NCBI RefSeq assembly: GCF_003597675.1
Contig: NZ_CP030827.1
Location: forward strand, 2,852,001 to 2,916,000
DNA: 64,000 nucleotides
Direction of reading: 5' to 3'
Source: Neorhizobium sp. NCHU2750
GTDB taxonomy: Bacteria; Pseudomonadota; Alphaproteobacteria; Rhizobiales; Rhizobiaceae
The position numbers were made by a program, and so were the translations under genes. Under the pieces are notes generated by a model, which searched no databases, was not told where the DNA came from, and worked only from the letters and a program-made list of their open reading frames with translations. Positions within the stretch are counted from its first letter, which is position 1, and the number at the start of each line of letters is the position of its first letter. This document shows, piece by piece, positions 42,871 to 50,660 of the stretch.

Positions 42871-44945
42871 CCTGCAGCACCTCCCAATACGACAGGCCGG
42901 GGCGCATTACCCGCCATGATTTCAGCCATGTTCTGCTGCCGGCGAAGCTGAAGCTCCTGGTCGATCTGGTAGCGCTTGCGGGCGTCTTCCATCTCAAGTT
43001 CCTTCATCTTCAGACGCTCGTTGGATTCGGCCTGCATGGTGGCTATCTGAAGCTGGCTTGCTGCCTTTGCCTTTTCGGTCTCGGCCTGCATCTTCGCCTT
43101 TTCCATTTCAGGATCGGGCTTGTTCGCCATCGAATCCATCAGCGACTTGAGCTGTTCCTCTGTCGGCTTGGTGAAGAACATGTCCCCAGATGGCAGGCCG
43201 ACGGCTTCGACGAACTTCTCAATGCCGTTGTAGAGGTTCTGAGGCGTCACAAACGGGTTGTTCACCGCGCCCAGGCTCTGAAGCAGCTTTTCCTGCAGGT
43301 TCATGACCGCCTGCACTGCCATCATGTCGCGCTCGCGTGTGCCGGCCCCTAGGCCGACATTGACGGTCGCATCCATTTCGGCATTCCACGGCCGGGGATC
43401 GAACGTCACCCACTGACCACGCAGCTTCAGCGTGCGCGGCTTGTCCTGATGCTTGATCGTCAGGCGGAGCAGGCCCTTGAACACCCGCTTGAGCCCGCGC
43501 GCCACCGTGCGAACCATCAGTTCGGTCTGGCCGATACCCGATTGTTCGATCAGCGCTGATGCCTTTGCAGTGACGTTCTGTAGCGCGTCAGGCGGTAGGC
43601 CAGCAGCGGAGTCCGAAATACCGGTGCGCTCCTGCCCCTCGTTCTTCATGTACTCGATCATCTGGAAGGATCGATCGCCGACGAATGGCACTTCGGTCCA
43701 TCCAAGAGCTTCACGCCAGTTGCCAACCGTCGCCTTCATGCGGATAGGTTTTCCGAACGATGGGTTCAGCACCGAGTCCGGGTTCTCGACTGTCCCGGTC
43801 TTCACGATCGGCTGGGGCTTGTTCTGCCAGTAAATGTTATCCAGTGTTTCGCGTAGCAGAACCGTGTTGACCTTCTGGATTTCCATCAGATCGTCAGCGA
43901 TCGATACTCCTTCTCGCTGATGCGGCCTGCGTTCGGTCGTGATGTCGGCGAATGGCACCTCGTCCCACTCATCGTTTTCGAGCTGGAACTCCTGCTTGAT
44001 CGATCCGACATAGACCAGGCGGCGCAGCTCGGCGATGCCGTCGTCGTCTTCGTCGACCCGGACATAAAGCTCGTAATACTCAAGCTCTTCCAGCTCGCGC
44101 GCGCCGCTTTCATCACCACGGTCGTACATATCGCGCCTGCGAGTGTCTTCCTCTTGGTCCTTCTCGTCGTCGCCGTCGCCGGCTGGGATGCTCTCGATCT
44201 TGGCTCGATCGTAGCCCATCGCGATCAGGTCGGACCGCGTGTATTTGTCGTTGAACCCGACAATTGGGCTCTCCTCGATGTCTAGCGCGTTCGGGTGGAT
44301 CAGGAACTTCTCGCCCGGTACCGCCTCGATCTTGTTCTTGCCGCGCTCATCGCGTCGTCTCAGCTTCAGATCGTAGACAGGCATAAGCTGCATGCTGCCG
44401 TCGGGCTGCTGCATCGCCTCAAGCTTCTGCTCCGCTTCCAGAACCGTGACATTGTCGTCAGCCACGAGCTGGACGAGTTCATCTTCGCCAACGCCTGTAT
44501 GCTCCGAGACCGAGACCGTGATCTTCTTGTCGCGATACCAGCGGATAATCCCGTTGCGCAGCTTCAGCGCGTCGTTGATTGCGTCCTGCACCGCCTCATA
44601 GCCGTTGCTCTCGGGAAACACGACATAGTTGATGTAGTCGGTTGCTTGTGCTGCATGCTCTTCGTCGCCCTCGGCAACGGGCTCAAACTCAACGACCTTA
44701 TCATTGCCGAGAATGGTTCGGATCAGAGAAGGAAGAGCCTTCTTCGTGATCGCACGGACATCGCGAGAAACGACCTCAGACCGGCCAACCTGTGGCGTCA
44801 TGCCGGGGTCGGTCATCTTGCCGTCGAAATACTCGTTCGCCCGTGTGCGGTCCTTCTCGCCTTCGTCGCGATAGGTCTCGCAATCCTCGACAAGCGACTT
44901 CACGACCGACGTGAGCCGATCGATTGTCTTTTCGCCATCAGCCAT
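42867..44945 (-). CDS. Portal protein (large, P22-like class)
   Basis: A 692-aa protein of the size of P22-type portals. Visible family segments are TDPGMTPQVGRSEVVSRDV near residue 50, DYINYVVFPESNGYE, the GEKFLIHPNALDIEESP region and QMIEYMKNEGQERTGISDSA in the crown/stem part. The C-terminal ~100 residues form a long Lys/Glu/Gln-rich coiled coil (barrel-like). It forms the dodecameric ring for DNA packaging and exit. Its start overlaps the terminase stop by one base. Confidence 0.92.
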   Translation of the reverse strand: MADGEKTIDRLTSVVKSLVEDCETYRDEGEKDRTRANEYFDGKMTDPGMTPQVGRSEVVSRDVRAITKKALPSLIRTILGNDKVVEFEPVAEGDEEHAAQATDYINYVVFPESNGYEAVQDAINDALKLRNGIIRWYRDKKITVSVSEHTGVGEDELVQLVADDNVTVLEAEQKLEAMQQPDGSMQLMPVYDLKLRRRDERGKNKIEAVPGEKFLIHPNALDIEESPIVGFNDKYTRSDLIAMGYDRAKIESIPAGDGDDEKDQEEDTRRRDMYDRGDESGARELEELEYYELYVRVDEDDDGIAELRRLVYVGSIKQEFQLENDEWDEVPFADITTERRPHQREGVSIADDLMEIQKVNTVLLRETLDNIYWQNKPQPIVKTGTVENPDSVLNPSFGKPIRMKATVGNWREALGWTEVPFVGDRSFQMIEYMKNEGQERTGISDSAAGLPPDALQNVTAKASALIEQSGIGQTELMVRTVARGLKRVFKGLLRLTIKHQDKPRTLKLRGQWVTFDPRPWNAEMDATVNVGLGAGTRERDMMAVQAVMNLQEKLLQSLGAVNNPFVTPQNLYNGIEKFVEAVGLPSGDMFFTKPTEEQLKSLMDSMANKPDPEMEKAKMQAETEKAKAASQLQIATMQAESNERLKMKELEMEDARKRYQIDQELQLRRQQNMAEIMAGNAPRPVVLGGAAG

Positions 44946-46456
44946 CAGGCCACCCTTACGGTCTTGAATTTATCCCATGCGTCATCGTCGTTCACCGGTG
45001 GCGTGTATCCATCGGTGAAGGTCATGAACGCGTCGGTGCCGTGACTATGCTCGTCGTGCCGCGGGTAGTTCCGCCACACGCCCATCTTCTCATCCCAATC
45101 ACGGCTGTAGTTTTCGATATGCTCAACGCCCTTGGCGGTCTCAGCCTCGTCGAAGCAGCAGCCAGGCAGTTTGGCACGAACACCCATGATCGCATTCTGC
45201 TTGTCCGGGTTCCGGGTAACTGTCGTGAACATCCAGCCCTGAGCGGCGGCCATGGTCTTGATCGTCTCTGCCTTGCCCGACGTTCCAGTCTGGCGGCGAT
45301 GGTCGATGTCATGCGGCCCGTAATGCACACCCCAGCGCGCGCCGCGTATCGTTGCCCACTTATCGAGCCAGTTGAAATAGTAGCCCAGACCCATGCCGCT
45401 ATCTTCGAAGTAACCAACAAAGCGATTATCGCCGGCTACTTCCTGATGCAGCCATATCGACTGAGTGTCGCCGAGGCCGAAATCCCAGAACGTGTTTACG
45501 ACGATGTTCGGCACGAACGGGAAGCTGCCGATCCTGCCACGCTGGCGCAGCGCCCGCATCTCTGATCCGAAGTAAGCGCCCTCTTTCGCGGCCCGGAATG
45601 CCTCGTCTGGGGTCGACGGATATTCCTTCCACATGTCATCGCCTTGCTCGGCCTTCTTCGCGACGTACCACCACTTCTGTGGGTCGGTCAGGCGAATGCC
45701 ATGCTCTGATGCCAGCTCGTCGAAATACTTCTGGTCTTCAGCGGTTATCAGCACCTCTTGGAAGAGCTGATACGTCGCGTCCTGCCACCATGGGAAAAAA
45801 TGGAAGCGGTAGTCCATATCCCCCGGCTCTCTGCCACTGTCGATTATCTTCCGGGCCTGCTGAACCTTATCGTAGAAGTCACCGCCCCTACCCTCTGCCG
45901 TGCTCTCGATGAAGCAAAGCTGTCGAGCTGCCAGCGTGTTCAACGAACCCGACTTCACTTCCTTGGCCTTGTCCGGCGCCTTGGCGCAGATCTTCCCGTA
46001 TTCGGAAATATGCAGCAGGTTCTTCGTGCCGGAGCGAAGAGATACTCCGACCTCGACACCTGAGCCGTTGCTGAACTCCACCTCAGTCTGGTTTTCCGTC
46101 GTGATCTCGACCGCGCGCTGGATAGCCTCAGGCAGCCGAGCATACGTGAACTTGATCCTATCCAGCAGGTTCTGTGCGTTCTTGATCGTGTCCGCGATCA
46201 GGCCTGCCGAAAAGTGGGTATTGAAGATGCAGCAGTCGAGCGCCAGGATGAGGATGAACGTCGAGAATCCCATCTGCCGGGCTTTCAGCACGATGTTCAG
46301 ATAGTGCAGCTCGTCGAGCAGCTTTTCCTGAGCCGCATTCATCTGAAACAGCACGACGTTGCCGTACTTGTCCTCGATGTAATACAGGTTGTTCAAGCGC
46401 CACCGGCGATCAGCCCAGCGCTCGACTATCTCCTCACTTAGTGCGGGTGCGCCCAT
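44945..46456 (-). CDS. Terminase large subunit
   Basis: A 503-aa packaging motor. The ATPase part has LKARQMGFSTFI as the Walker A-like loop and LCFIESTAEGRG in the coupling region; the nuclease part has NTFWDFGLGDTQSIW (metal-binding Asp) and YGPHDIDHRRQTG further on. Absence of a classical GKT loop is common in this terminase group. It overlaps the small subunit gene by 23 bp. Confidence 0.92.
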   Translation of the reverse strand: MGAPALSEEIVERWADRRWRLNNLYYIEDKYGNVVLFQMNAAQEKLLDELHYLNIVLKARQMGFSTFILILALDCCIFNTHFSAGLIADTIKNAQNLLDRIKFTYARLPEAIQRAVEITTENQTEVEFSNGSGVEVGVSLRSGTKNLLHISEYGKICAKAPDKAKEVKSGSLNTLAARQLCFIESTAEGRGGDFYDKVQQARKIIDSGREPGDMDYRFHFFPWWQDATYQLFQEVLITAEDQKYFDELASEHGIRLTDPQKWWYVAKKAEQGDDMWKEYPSTPDEAFRAAKEGAYFGSEMRALRQRGRIGSFPFVPNIVVNTFWDFGLGDTQSIWLHQEVAGDNRFVGYFEDSGMGLGYYFNWLDKWATIRGARWGVHYGPHDIDHRRQTGTSGKAETIKTMAAAQGWMFTTVTRNPDKQNAIMGVRAKLPGCCFDEAETAKGVEHIENYSRDWDEKMGVWRNYPRHDEHSHGTDAFMTFTDGYTPPVNDDDAWDKFKTVRVA

Positions 46457-46904
46457 CGATCGCCTGCATCAGCGCTGTAATGCTGTCGCCTGCCTCAACC
46501 GTCGTTTTCTGGTCGATATCCAGCTTGTCGCCGTATTTCTTCGGCTGCAGCTTCGATGCCATCCACTGACGGGTCTTGATACGAAGGTCAGAGCGGCGCA
46601 GCGCTTCTCCATTCTCCTGCCAGCCGATGTTTTCACCGTCGGCGTTCCGCTTTTCCATCCAGTCGTTGCGGCCATCGTCGGCAATGTCGATCATGTCATC
46701 GAACAGAGCGTCGGCCTGCATTTCGCGCGCCCGCGCGTACTTGGTCGCGAAACCAGCGTTTTTATCATCAGACAACCAACGCAAAACGGTCGCCTTGTCT
46801 GGCATTGCATCGTCTTCACAGATCGAGCGAAGGCTTTCCCCGTCCGCAAGCCGAGAGCAGATCTTGTCGACCAGCTGCTCGCTGTATTTCGTTGGGCGTG
46901 CCAT
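46434..46904 (-). CDS. Terminase small subunit
   Basis: A 156-aa DNA-recognition protein. MARPTKYSEQLVDKICSRLA followed by DKATVLRWLSDD is a helix-turn-helix start common to terminase small subunits of the terS/gp1 type, with central coil QADALFDDMIDIADDG and the RQWMASKLQPKKYGDK segment, which is highly typical. It chooses the packaging site for the downstream large subunit. Confidence 0.9.
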   Translation of the reverse strand: MARPTKYSEQLVDKICSRLADGESLRSICEDDAMPDKATVLRWLSDDKNAGFATKYARAREMQADALFDDMIDIADDGRNDWMEKRNADGENIGWQENGEALRRSDLRIKTRQWMASKLQPKKYGDKLDIDQKTTVEAGDSITALMQAIDGRTRTK

Positions 46905-47171
46905 TTACCAGAGTGCCACCAGGTTGGTTGCCGTGGTGTTGACGGCATTGATGCGCGCTACACGGATCGGCAGCAGCGTGCCCGCTGGGACGGCCTTGAA
47001 CACGACCACGTTGCCAGAGACGTCAACAGCAGCGATATCGCCAGCGCCACCCACATAGATGGCACGGGATACAAAGCCGAGGTCATTGCTGGCATGGGGC
47101 GTGACGGCTGCGAACTTCCCAGCGGGCGCATTGATTGCATTCCCGCCGTTGGCGAGATCCTGAGCGGCCAT
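46905..47171 (-). CDS. Conserved small phage structural protein
   Basis: An 88-aa beta-rich protein (FVSRAIYVGGAGDIAAVDVSGNVVVFKAVPAGTLLPIRVARI), a sequence pattern repeatedly seen beside terminase genes. Probably a head decoration or fibre-base protein. GGAGG precedes the start. The 283 bp upstream (47172-47454) hold no supported gene. Confidence 0.72.
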   Translation of the reverse strand: MAAQDLANGGNAINAPAGKFAAVTPHASNDLGFVSRAIYVGGAGDIAAVDVSGNVVVFKAVPAGTLLPIRVARINAVNTTATNLVALW

Positions 47172-47454
47172 TGAAGCCTCCTAAAGTTGATGTTCCGATT
47201 TGTCCGCTTGCGCCGGTATATGTGGGGGCTTCCGTCCCCGGAGCGGCCGGCGAGGTTCTGAGCCGCGAGCGAAACCTTGTTTTCATGCAATGAGGCCCGG
47301 GATCGGTTGCCCTAGCCTGGATAACCCGCTCCCTCCAAACGTCAGAAGAAGTTATTGCACGCGAAGGGGCAGACCATTGTCACCCCCGGCTTGAGTTGAA
47401 CCCGACCGATACGGCAACGCCACAACCGATCGGGAAGCATCATCGTGAAGCGCG

Positions 47455-47709
47455 TCAAGACGTCGCCTCTGCCTGGCTCATGGTGTTGACCGCCGTGCCG
47501 CAATCAACACGGCTCGAACGAAGGGCGCGAACAATCGCATCAACCACGAAAGCTTGCTCGCTCGAGATAACCTCGATGACATGCCCGTCGATCAGGATCG
47601 CTGAACCATGGGAAGTTTTGACCACCTTGGCGAAGCGGCTGTCTTCGATGAACTGCTGGATCGCCTTGTCGCGCTGCGCGGTGGCTTCATCATTCGGAGC
47701 GTTAAGCAT
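47455..47709 (-). CDS. Hypothetical phage protein
   Basis: An 84-aa protein from ATG 47709 (MLNAPNDEATAQRDKAIQQF), chosen because GGAGGG lies upstream; a GTG at 47736 would extend it by 9 residues. It overlaps the end of the 105-aa gene by 8 bp. Mixed alpha/beta with ILIDGHVIEVISSE strands; no family recognised. Confidence 0.65.
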   Translation of the reverse strand: MLNAPNDEATAQRDKAIQQFIEDSRFAKVVKTSHGSAILIDGHVIEVISSEQAFVVDAIVRALRSSRVDCGTAVNTMSQAEATS

Positions 47710-48019
47710 GTTCCACACCCTCCGCTTCGTCGTCACTCACCGGCGATTTCACACCCTTTGCGCCAGGCGGTGGCGGCTTCGGCTTGTCGGCGTCCTTCAA
47801 GAAATGCACTCGGCGATCGAGAAGGCCCGCAAGGTCTTCACCCATCGTCTGAGGGCGAGCCGGGATCATGCCGAGGACCACGACCAAGGCGTCGTATGCC
47901 TGAGCCTTCGGCGCGAGGAAGGCGATCTGACCGCGCAGAGCCTTGATTTCGTCGCTGGCGCGCGATGCCATGGCAATGAATTCCTGCCGATCGACGACTG
48001 TTTCGTCTTCTGCACTCAT
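47702..48019 (-). CDS. Hypothetical phage protein
   Basis: A 105-aa protein with a helical N-terminal half (VDRQEFIAMASRASDEIKALRGQ) and a Pro/Lys-rich C-terminus (KPKPPPPGAKGVKSP). Between it and the next upstream gene lie 123 bp without a supported frame. Part of the leftward late unit. Function unknown. Confidence 0.65.
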   Translation of the reverse strand: MSAEDETVVDRQEFIAMASRASDEIKALRGQIAFLAPKAQAYDALVVVLGMIPARPQTMGEDLAGLLDRRVHFLKDADKPKPPPPGAKGVKSPVSDDEAEGVEHA

Positions 48020-48142
48020 CTGGAAATCCTCTGGTTGGTGGTTGGATACTGGCAGGCCGCGACGTGCTGCTTCGCCCAGCGCCCTCTGAAAGGCTCCTTG
48101 GCTGGGTACCCCTTACCGACTTCAGTTCGGGCCAGATCTTCG

Positions 48143-48373
48143 TTATGCGGTGACGTGCTTGACCGCCCACATGACCGACTGCTCGGCATTTGTCAGTGCC
48201 AGCGAAAGTTCACGGCTCTTGCCGGTCTCGTTGATGATATCGATGAGGGCCTGACCGGCGTCCTTGATCTTGACCATCTGCGCCTTCTCTTCGTCACTGA
48301 GGACGCGATAGGTATGGCGCACGGCGTTGTTCACGGTGCGGGCGTCGGATTCGCTTTTGACGTGCTCGGTCAT
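48143..48373 (-). CDS. Acb2/Tad1 hairpin-domain protein (cyclic-nucleotide sponge candidate)
   Basis: A 76-aa helical protein. The second half, KDAGQALIDIINETGKSRELSLAL then NAEQSVMWAVKHVTA, has the SRE-SLA-x-T-x-x-E-x-A-x-MWA-x-KH pattern of the helical hairpin shared by Acb2 and Tad1. Acb2 proteins from phages bind the cyclic nucleotides that trigger CBASS (and some bind Thoeris signals), which blocks host defence. It is the first gene after the leader terminator of the late unit. Assignment is by motif memory, not search. Confidence 0.68.
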   Translation of the reverse strand: MTEHVKSESDARTVNNAVRHTYRVLSDEEKAQMVKIKDAGQALIDIINETGKSRELSLALTNAEQSVMWAVKHVTA

Positions 48374-48396
48374 TGTTGCCTCTCTGGGTTATGACA

Positions 48397-48420
48397 AAGA
48401 AAAACCCCGCACGATGGCGG
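48397..48420 (-). terminator. Intrinsic terminator before the late gene block
   Basis: On the minus strand CCCCGC-CATCGT-GCGGGG followed by TTTTTCTTT. It stands between the structured leader and the first late gene, so late transcription requires read-through or antitermination. Confidence 0.82.
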
Positions 48421-48528
48421 GGCTAGGTGGGTACGGGAAGCACCTAGCTAGCAGCTCTATCCTCGCTGCGCAGGGTTTACGGCCCTGGCCCTCGGCACCG
48501 AACGGAGATGCTTCCCGATCTGAATTAT
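48397..48528 (-). ncRNA. Structured leader RNA of late genes, or terminated small RNA
   Basis: On the minus strand a candidate promoter (-10 TATACT at 48541-48536) is followed by a compact structured segment. Pairings seen: CGGGAAGCA (48434-48442) with TGCTTCCCG (48509-48517); CAGGG (48471-48475) with CCCTG (48483-48487); CTAGGTG (48423-48429) with CACCTAG (48441-48447), which competes with the first for two bases. An intrinsic terminator follows directly and the Acb2-like gene starts 24 nt later. The layout is that of lambda 6S RNA/tR' in front of late genes. Confidence 0.55.
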
Positions 48529-48651
48529 CGTCCCGAGTATAGTCTACTCAGGCAATCGAACTCTCCCTCCGTGAAAGAAAGACCGGTATCCGATTGGTGT
48601 CCGCAACCATTCGCGGTGCATACGGACGCTATTAGGAAAGGGGGTGATCAA

Positions 48652-48750
48652 ATGATCGAGAAGATAAACGAACTGCTGCCCTTGGGATACTTCCTGCTGA
48701 CAGCGCTGCAAATTTACCTGAACCACCAAAAGCAAAAGGCCGCCCGGTGA
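48652..48750 (+). CDS. 32-aa hydrophobic microprotein
   Basis: ATG at 48652 with an unusually strong ribosome site (AAAGGGGGTGATC). The peptide MIEKINELLPLGYFLLTALQ... is a single transmembrane helix with a basic C-terminal tail. Its stop codon lies inside the stem of an intrinsic terminator. A short hydrophobic peptide, strong SD, structured leader and private terminator are the signs of small membrane toxins or regulators; no such activity is shown here. Confidence 0.6.
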   Translation: MIEKINELLPLGYFLLTALQIYLNHQKQKAAR

Positions 48751-48775
48751 CTAATCGGACGGCCTTCAATTTTTA
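48736..48775 (+). terminator. Intrinsic terminator overlapping the microprotein stop
   Basis: AAGGCCGCCCG (48736-48746) pairs with CGGACGGCCTT (48756-48766) with one mismatch; CAATTTTT follows. Confidence 0.82.
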
Positions 48776-48855
48776 CCACGGAAACCGTGGATTTACACTT
48801 GCGTCCCCACGGAAACCGTGGGACAACAATGTTACCGAAGCAATCCCGCTTCGGT
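48776..48855 (+). repeat. Three consecutive hairpins before a 22-codon frame
   Basis: CCACGG-AAA-CCGTGG at 48776-48790; the same with one more pair, CCCACGG-AAA-CCGTGGG, at 48806-48822; ACCGAAGC-AATCCC-GCTTCGGT at 48834-48855. The first two are direct repeats of each other with identical AAA loops, 15 nt apart. Confidence 0.8.
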
Positions 48856-48872
48856 AGGACTAGGAGGGCCAC

Positions 48873-48941
48873 ATGAGCATCAAGCTCACCGTCCAAGTCC
48901 GGATCGGAAGATGGAGACTGACTATCTCCATTAGCCGGTAA
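48873..48941 (+). CDS. 22-aa candidate microprotein
   Basis: A short frame (MSIKLTVQVRIGRWRLTISI...) with TAGGAGGG 5 nt before the ATG. The alternating hydrophobic/basic pattern would make an amphipathic strand, similar to cationic peptides. It lies between the three hairpins and a further imperfect hairpin (48951-48977). The strong SD is the main support; it could equally be a leader peptide for the downstream HTH gene. Confidence 0.45.
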   Translation: MSIKLTVQVRIGRWRLTISISR

Positions 48942-49010
48942 CCGGGGGCCGGAGGGGTCTAGACCACCCTTCCGGTTCCCGAAGTTTATCAATAGAAAGG
49001 TGAAAATTCA

Positions 49011-49271
49011 ATGTTCAGGTTAACGACTGTAACCGGCGAAAACATCCTCAAACACTGGCGCACTGGTGCCCAGATTTCGCAGGCGAAATTCGCTGCGATC
49101 ATGGGCATTCCTGTTCGGACATATGAGGATTTAGAGGCGGGCCGGGCCAAAGTCAGGGACGTGCACATCTCCGCCGCGTGCTGGGCTCTTATCCAGCTAG
49201 CATCGGAAAGCCCGCTGAAAATGGGTTTCCTGCCGCCTGAGATCAGCGCCGTGATTGAAAAGCTGAAATGA
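49011..49271 (+). CDS. Helix-turn-helix (XRE-like) phage regulator
   Basis: An 86-aa protein with a central HTH (GAQISQAKFAAIMGIPVRTYEDLEAGR) followed by a helix that ends near the C-terminus. GAAAGG precedes the ATG. It is the last gene of a short rightward locus set between the leftward early and late blocks, so it may control the late switch or the microprotein locus. The 140 bp after it (49272-49411) show nothing I can name. Confidence 0.78.
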   Translation: MFRLTTVTGENILKHWRTGAQISQAKFAAIMGIPVRTYEDLEAGRAKVRDVHISAACWALIQLASESPLKMGFLPPEISAVIEKLK

Positions 49272-49411
49272 AAAGCCCCGTCGTGCAGGGCCTCTGGCGG
49301 TGTGCGTCACGCGCAAATCACCGATTATTTCACGCAACATGGCATTCGGTGCCAACTATGCCAAGCGTTTTGTAGGCAATTTCACCAAGAATTTCGATTT
49401 TCATGGTGAAA

Positions 49412-49951
49412 TCACACATTAGCTGCGATCCACGCATCGGTGATAGCCGTTTCGAACCTCTTACGGGCTGTTTCATCACTTCGACCGATGTACTTGCCGA
49501 TCACGCCGAACGACAGCTCGAAGGATCTCCACCAAAGGATCTGCCAAGCGGCTCGGTCCAGGTGACGGACCCACGCCAGCGCATAAAGGCAATCCGAGAC
49601 ATCGGCCGGCGACGGCTGGAAGCGCGGACCAATATCCTCGACCGAAGCGTAAGCCGTCACGGATTCCTGCACGTAGTCCGGCGACGACGACTTCACGATG
49701 AAGAACCGGCGCTCCCGATCGGGCATGGCGCGCAGCGTTCGCATGGCCGTCATCAGGCGACCTTCCACTTCAGTGCGGGAAACCTTCACCTTTGACGATT
49801 TTACGCGAGGAGCCGGCGTCCTTGGCGGCTGTGGCGGCAGCTTCATGCGAGCCGTAGGCATGCGGCTATCCTCTGGCAGCACCATGCAGCCAGGAGCCGG
49901 CAGCGCAGGCTTCTTCGGCTTCGGCTGGCGTTTCAGTTTGATCTTCGGCAT
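49412..49951 (-). CDS. DUF6362-like phage protein (late regulator candidate)
   Basis: A 179-aa protein starting MPKIKLKRQPKPKKP at 49951 (TAATG overlap). The first ~75 residues are basic and Pro-rich; the folded part starts near VEGRLMTAMRTLRAMPD and ends with a sigma-like HTH: ALAWVRHLDRAAWQILWWRS, then FGVIGKYIGRSDETARKRFE. Proteins of this kind recur in rhizobial prophages at the end of the early operon. By position, last before the late leader, it could be the Q-like late activator; this is inference. Confidence 0.65.
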   Translation of the reverse strand: MPKIKLKRQPKPKKPALPAPGCMVLPEDSRMPTARMKLPPQPPRTPAPRVKSSKVKVSRTEVEGRLMTAMRTLRAMPDRERRFFIVKSSSPDYVQESVTAYASVEDIGPRFQPSPADVSDCLYALAWVRHLDRAAWQILWWRSFELSFGVIGKYIGRSDETARKRFETAITDAWIAANV

Positions 49952-50241
49952 TACAGCGCTCTCCTCGCATTCGACTTCAGCAGCGCCCGGCGCTCTGGGG
50001 TAAGGAAGCAATAGGCAGGCCGCCAGTTGATCGCCTTTGCCAGCGGCATCGACGAAGCGTCCGCGCGGTACCAGTTGCCGTCGGCATCGAGGAAGAACCT
50101 CACACCTTCCGCAGCGAAATGCCCGACCATGTCGTCAAACAGCAGATCGCAGATCAGGCCGACCGGAGCTTTCTCGCTCATCGGGCGCCACGGATTTTCC
50201 CGGTCGTGAGCCTCACGGGCTTTGCGTTCGGCTATGGTCAT
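49951..50241 (-). CDS. Conserved phage protein of early operon
   Basis: A 96-aa protein with the pattern ENPWRPMSEKAPVGLICDLLFDD, then DADGNWYRADASS and INWRPAY, a small beta-fold seen in many phage hypothetical proteins. ATGA overlap upstream, TAATG overlap downstream. Function unknown. Confidence 0.7.
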   Translation of the reverse strand: MTIAERKAREAHDRENPWRPMSEKAPVGLICDLLFDDMVGHFAAEGVRFFLDADGNWYRADASSMPLAKAINWRPAYCFLTPERRALLKSNARRAL

Positions 50242-50660
50242 CGACCCAACTCCTTCAGAACTTCACCGGCGATCGCGTGGGCAAAGGCGATGACCAATAA
50301 CATGGCGACATATGCATCTGGGACTGTTCCGAGATACCAGGCCCATGCGGTCATCCCTGCGTAAACGTAGGAGATAAATCGCAGGTCGGAGCTGCGAGGT
50401 TTCGTTTGGAGGACCATCCGCTGGGTCGGCAGCGGATCGATATTCATCCGCTTCAGGTCTTCGCTGATCGACACCGCAGCGGCTATCGCCGCCTGTCGGC
50501 ATACGTCCATGACATTGTCGCGCAGCTCTTCGACAGATGAGGATGCCGCATCGATGTGCATGGAATGCGCGAGGTGAACACCTATCGGGTCACCGTCGAA
50601 AGCCGGCCGGTCGTAGATTGCTTGGGCAGCATTATCGAGCATCGCAGAATGATCCGTCAT
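50238..50660 (-). CDS. Early phage protein with C-terminal membrane hairpin
   Basis: A 140-aa protein (start [17 protein letters not shown] at 50660, ATGA overlap with the zinc-finger gene). A helical soluble part (~1-90) precedes two hydrophobic helices ([16 protein letters not shown] and [17 protein letters not shown]). Membrane proteins are unusual in a replication operon; exclusion or membrane tethering are possible roles. No family recognised. Confidence 0.65.
   Translation of the reverse strand: MTDHSAMLDNAAQAIYDRPAFDGDPIGVHLAHSMHIDAASSSVEELRDNVMDVCRQAAIAAAVSISEDLKRMNIDPLPTQRMVLQTKPRSSDLRFISYVYAGMTAWAWYLGTVPDAYVAMLLVIAFAHAIAGEVLKELGR

Noticed and set aside
47083..47290. Minus-strand frames of 67 and about 110 codons upstream of the 88-aa structural gene
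   Set aside because: They run out of frame into the well-supported 88-aa gene, lack family signals and show irregular composition; the repeat of GC(C/G)GCTCAG near both starts is short enough to be chance.
48714..48992. 92-codon minus-strand frame across the hairpin cluster
   Set aside because: It is antisense to several perfect hairpins and two short frames with strong ribosome sites; sequence ends in FCFWWFR with no folding sense.
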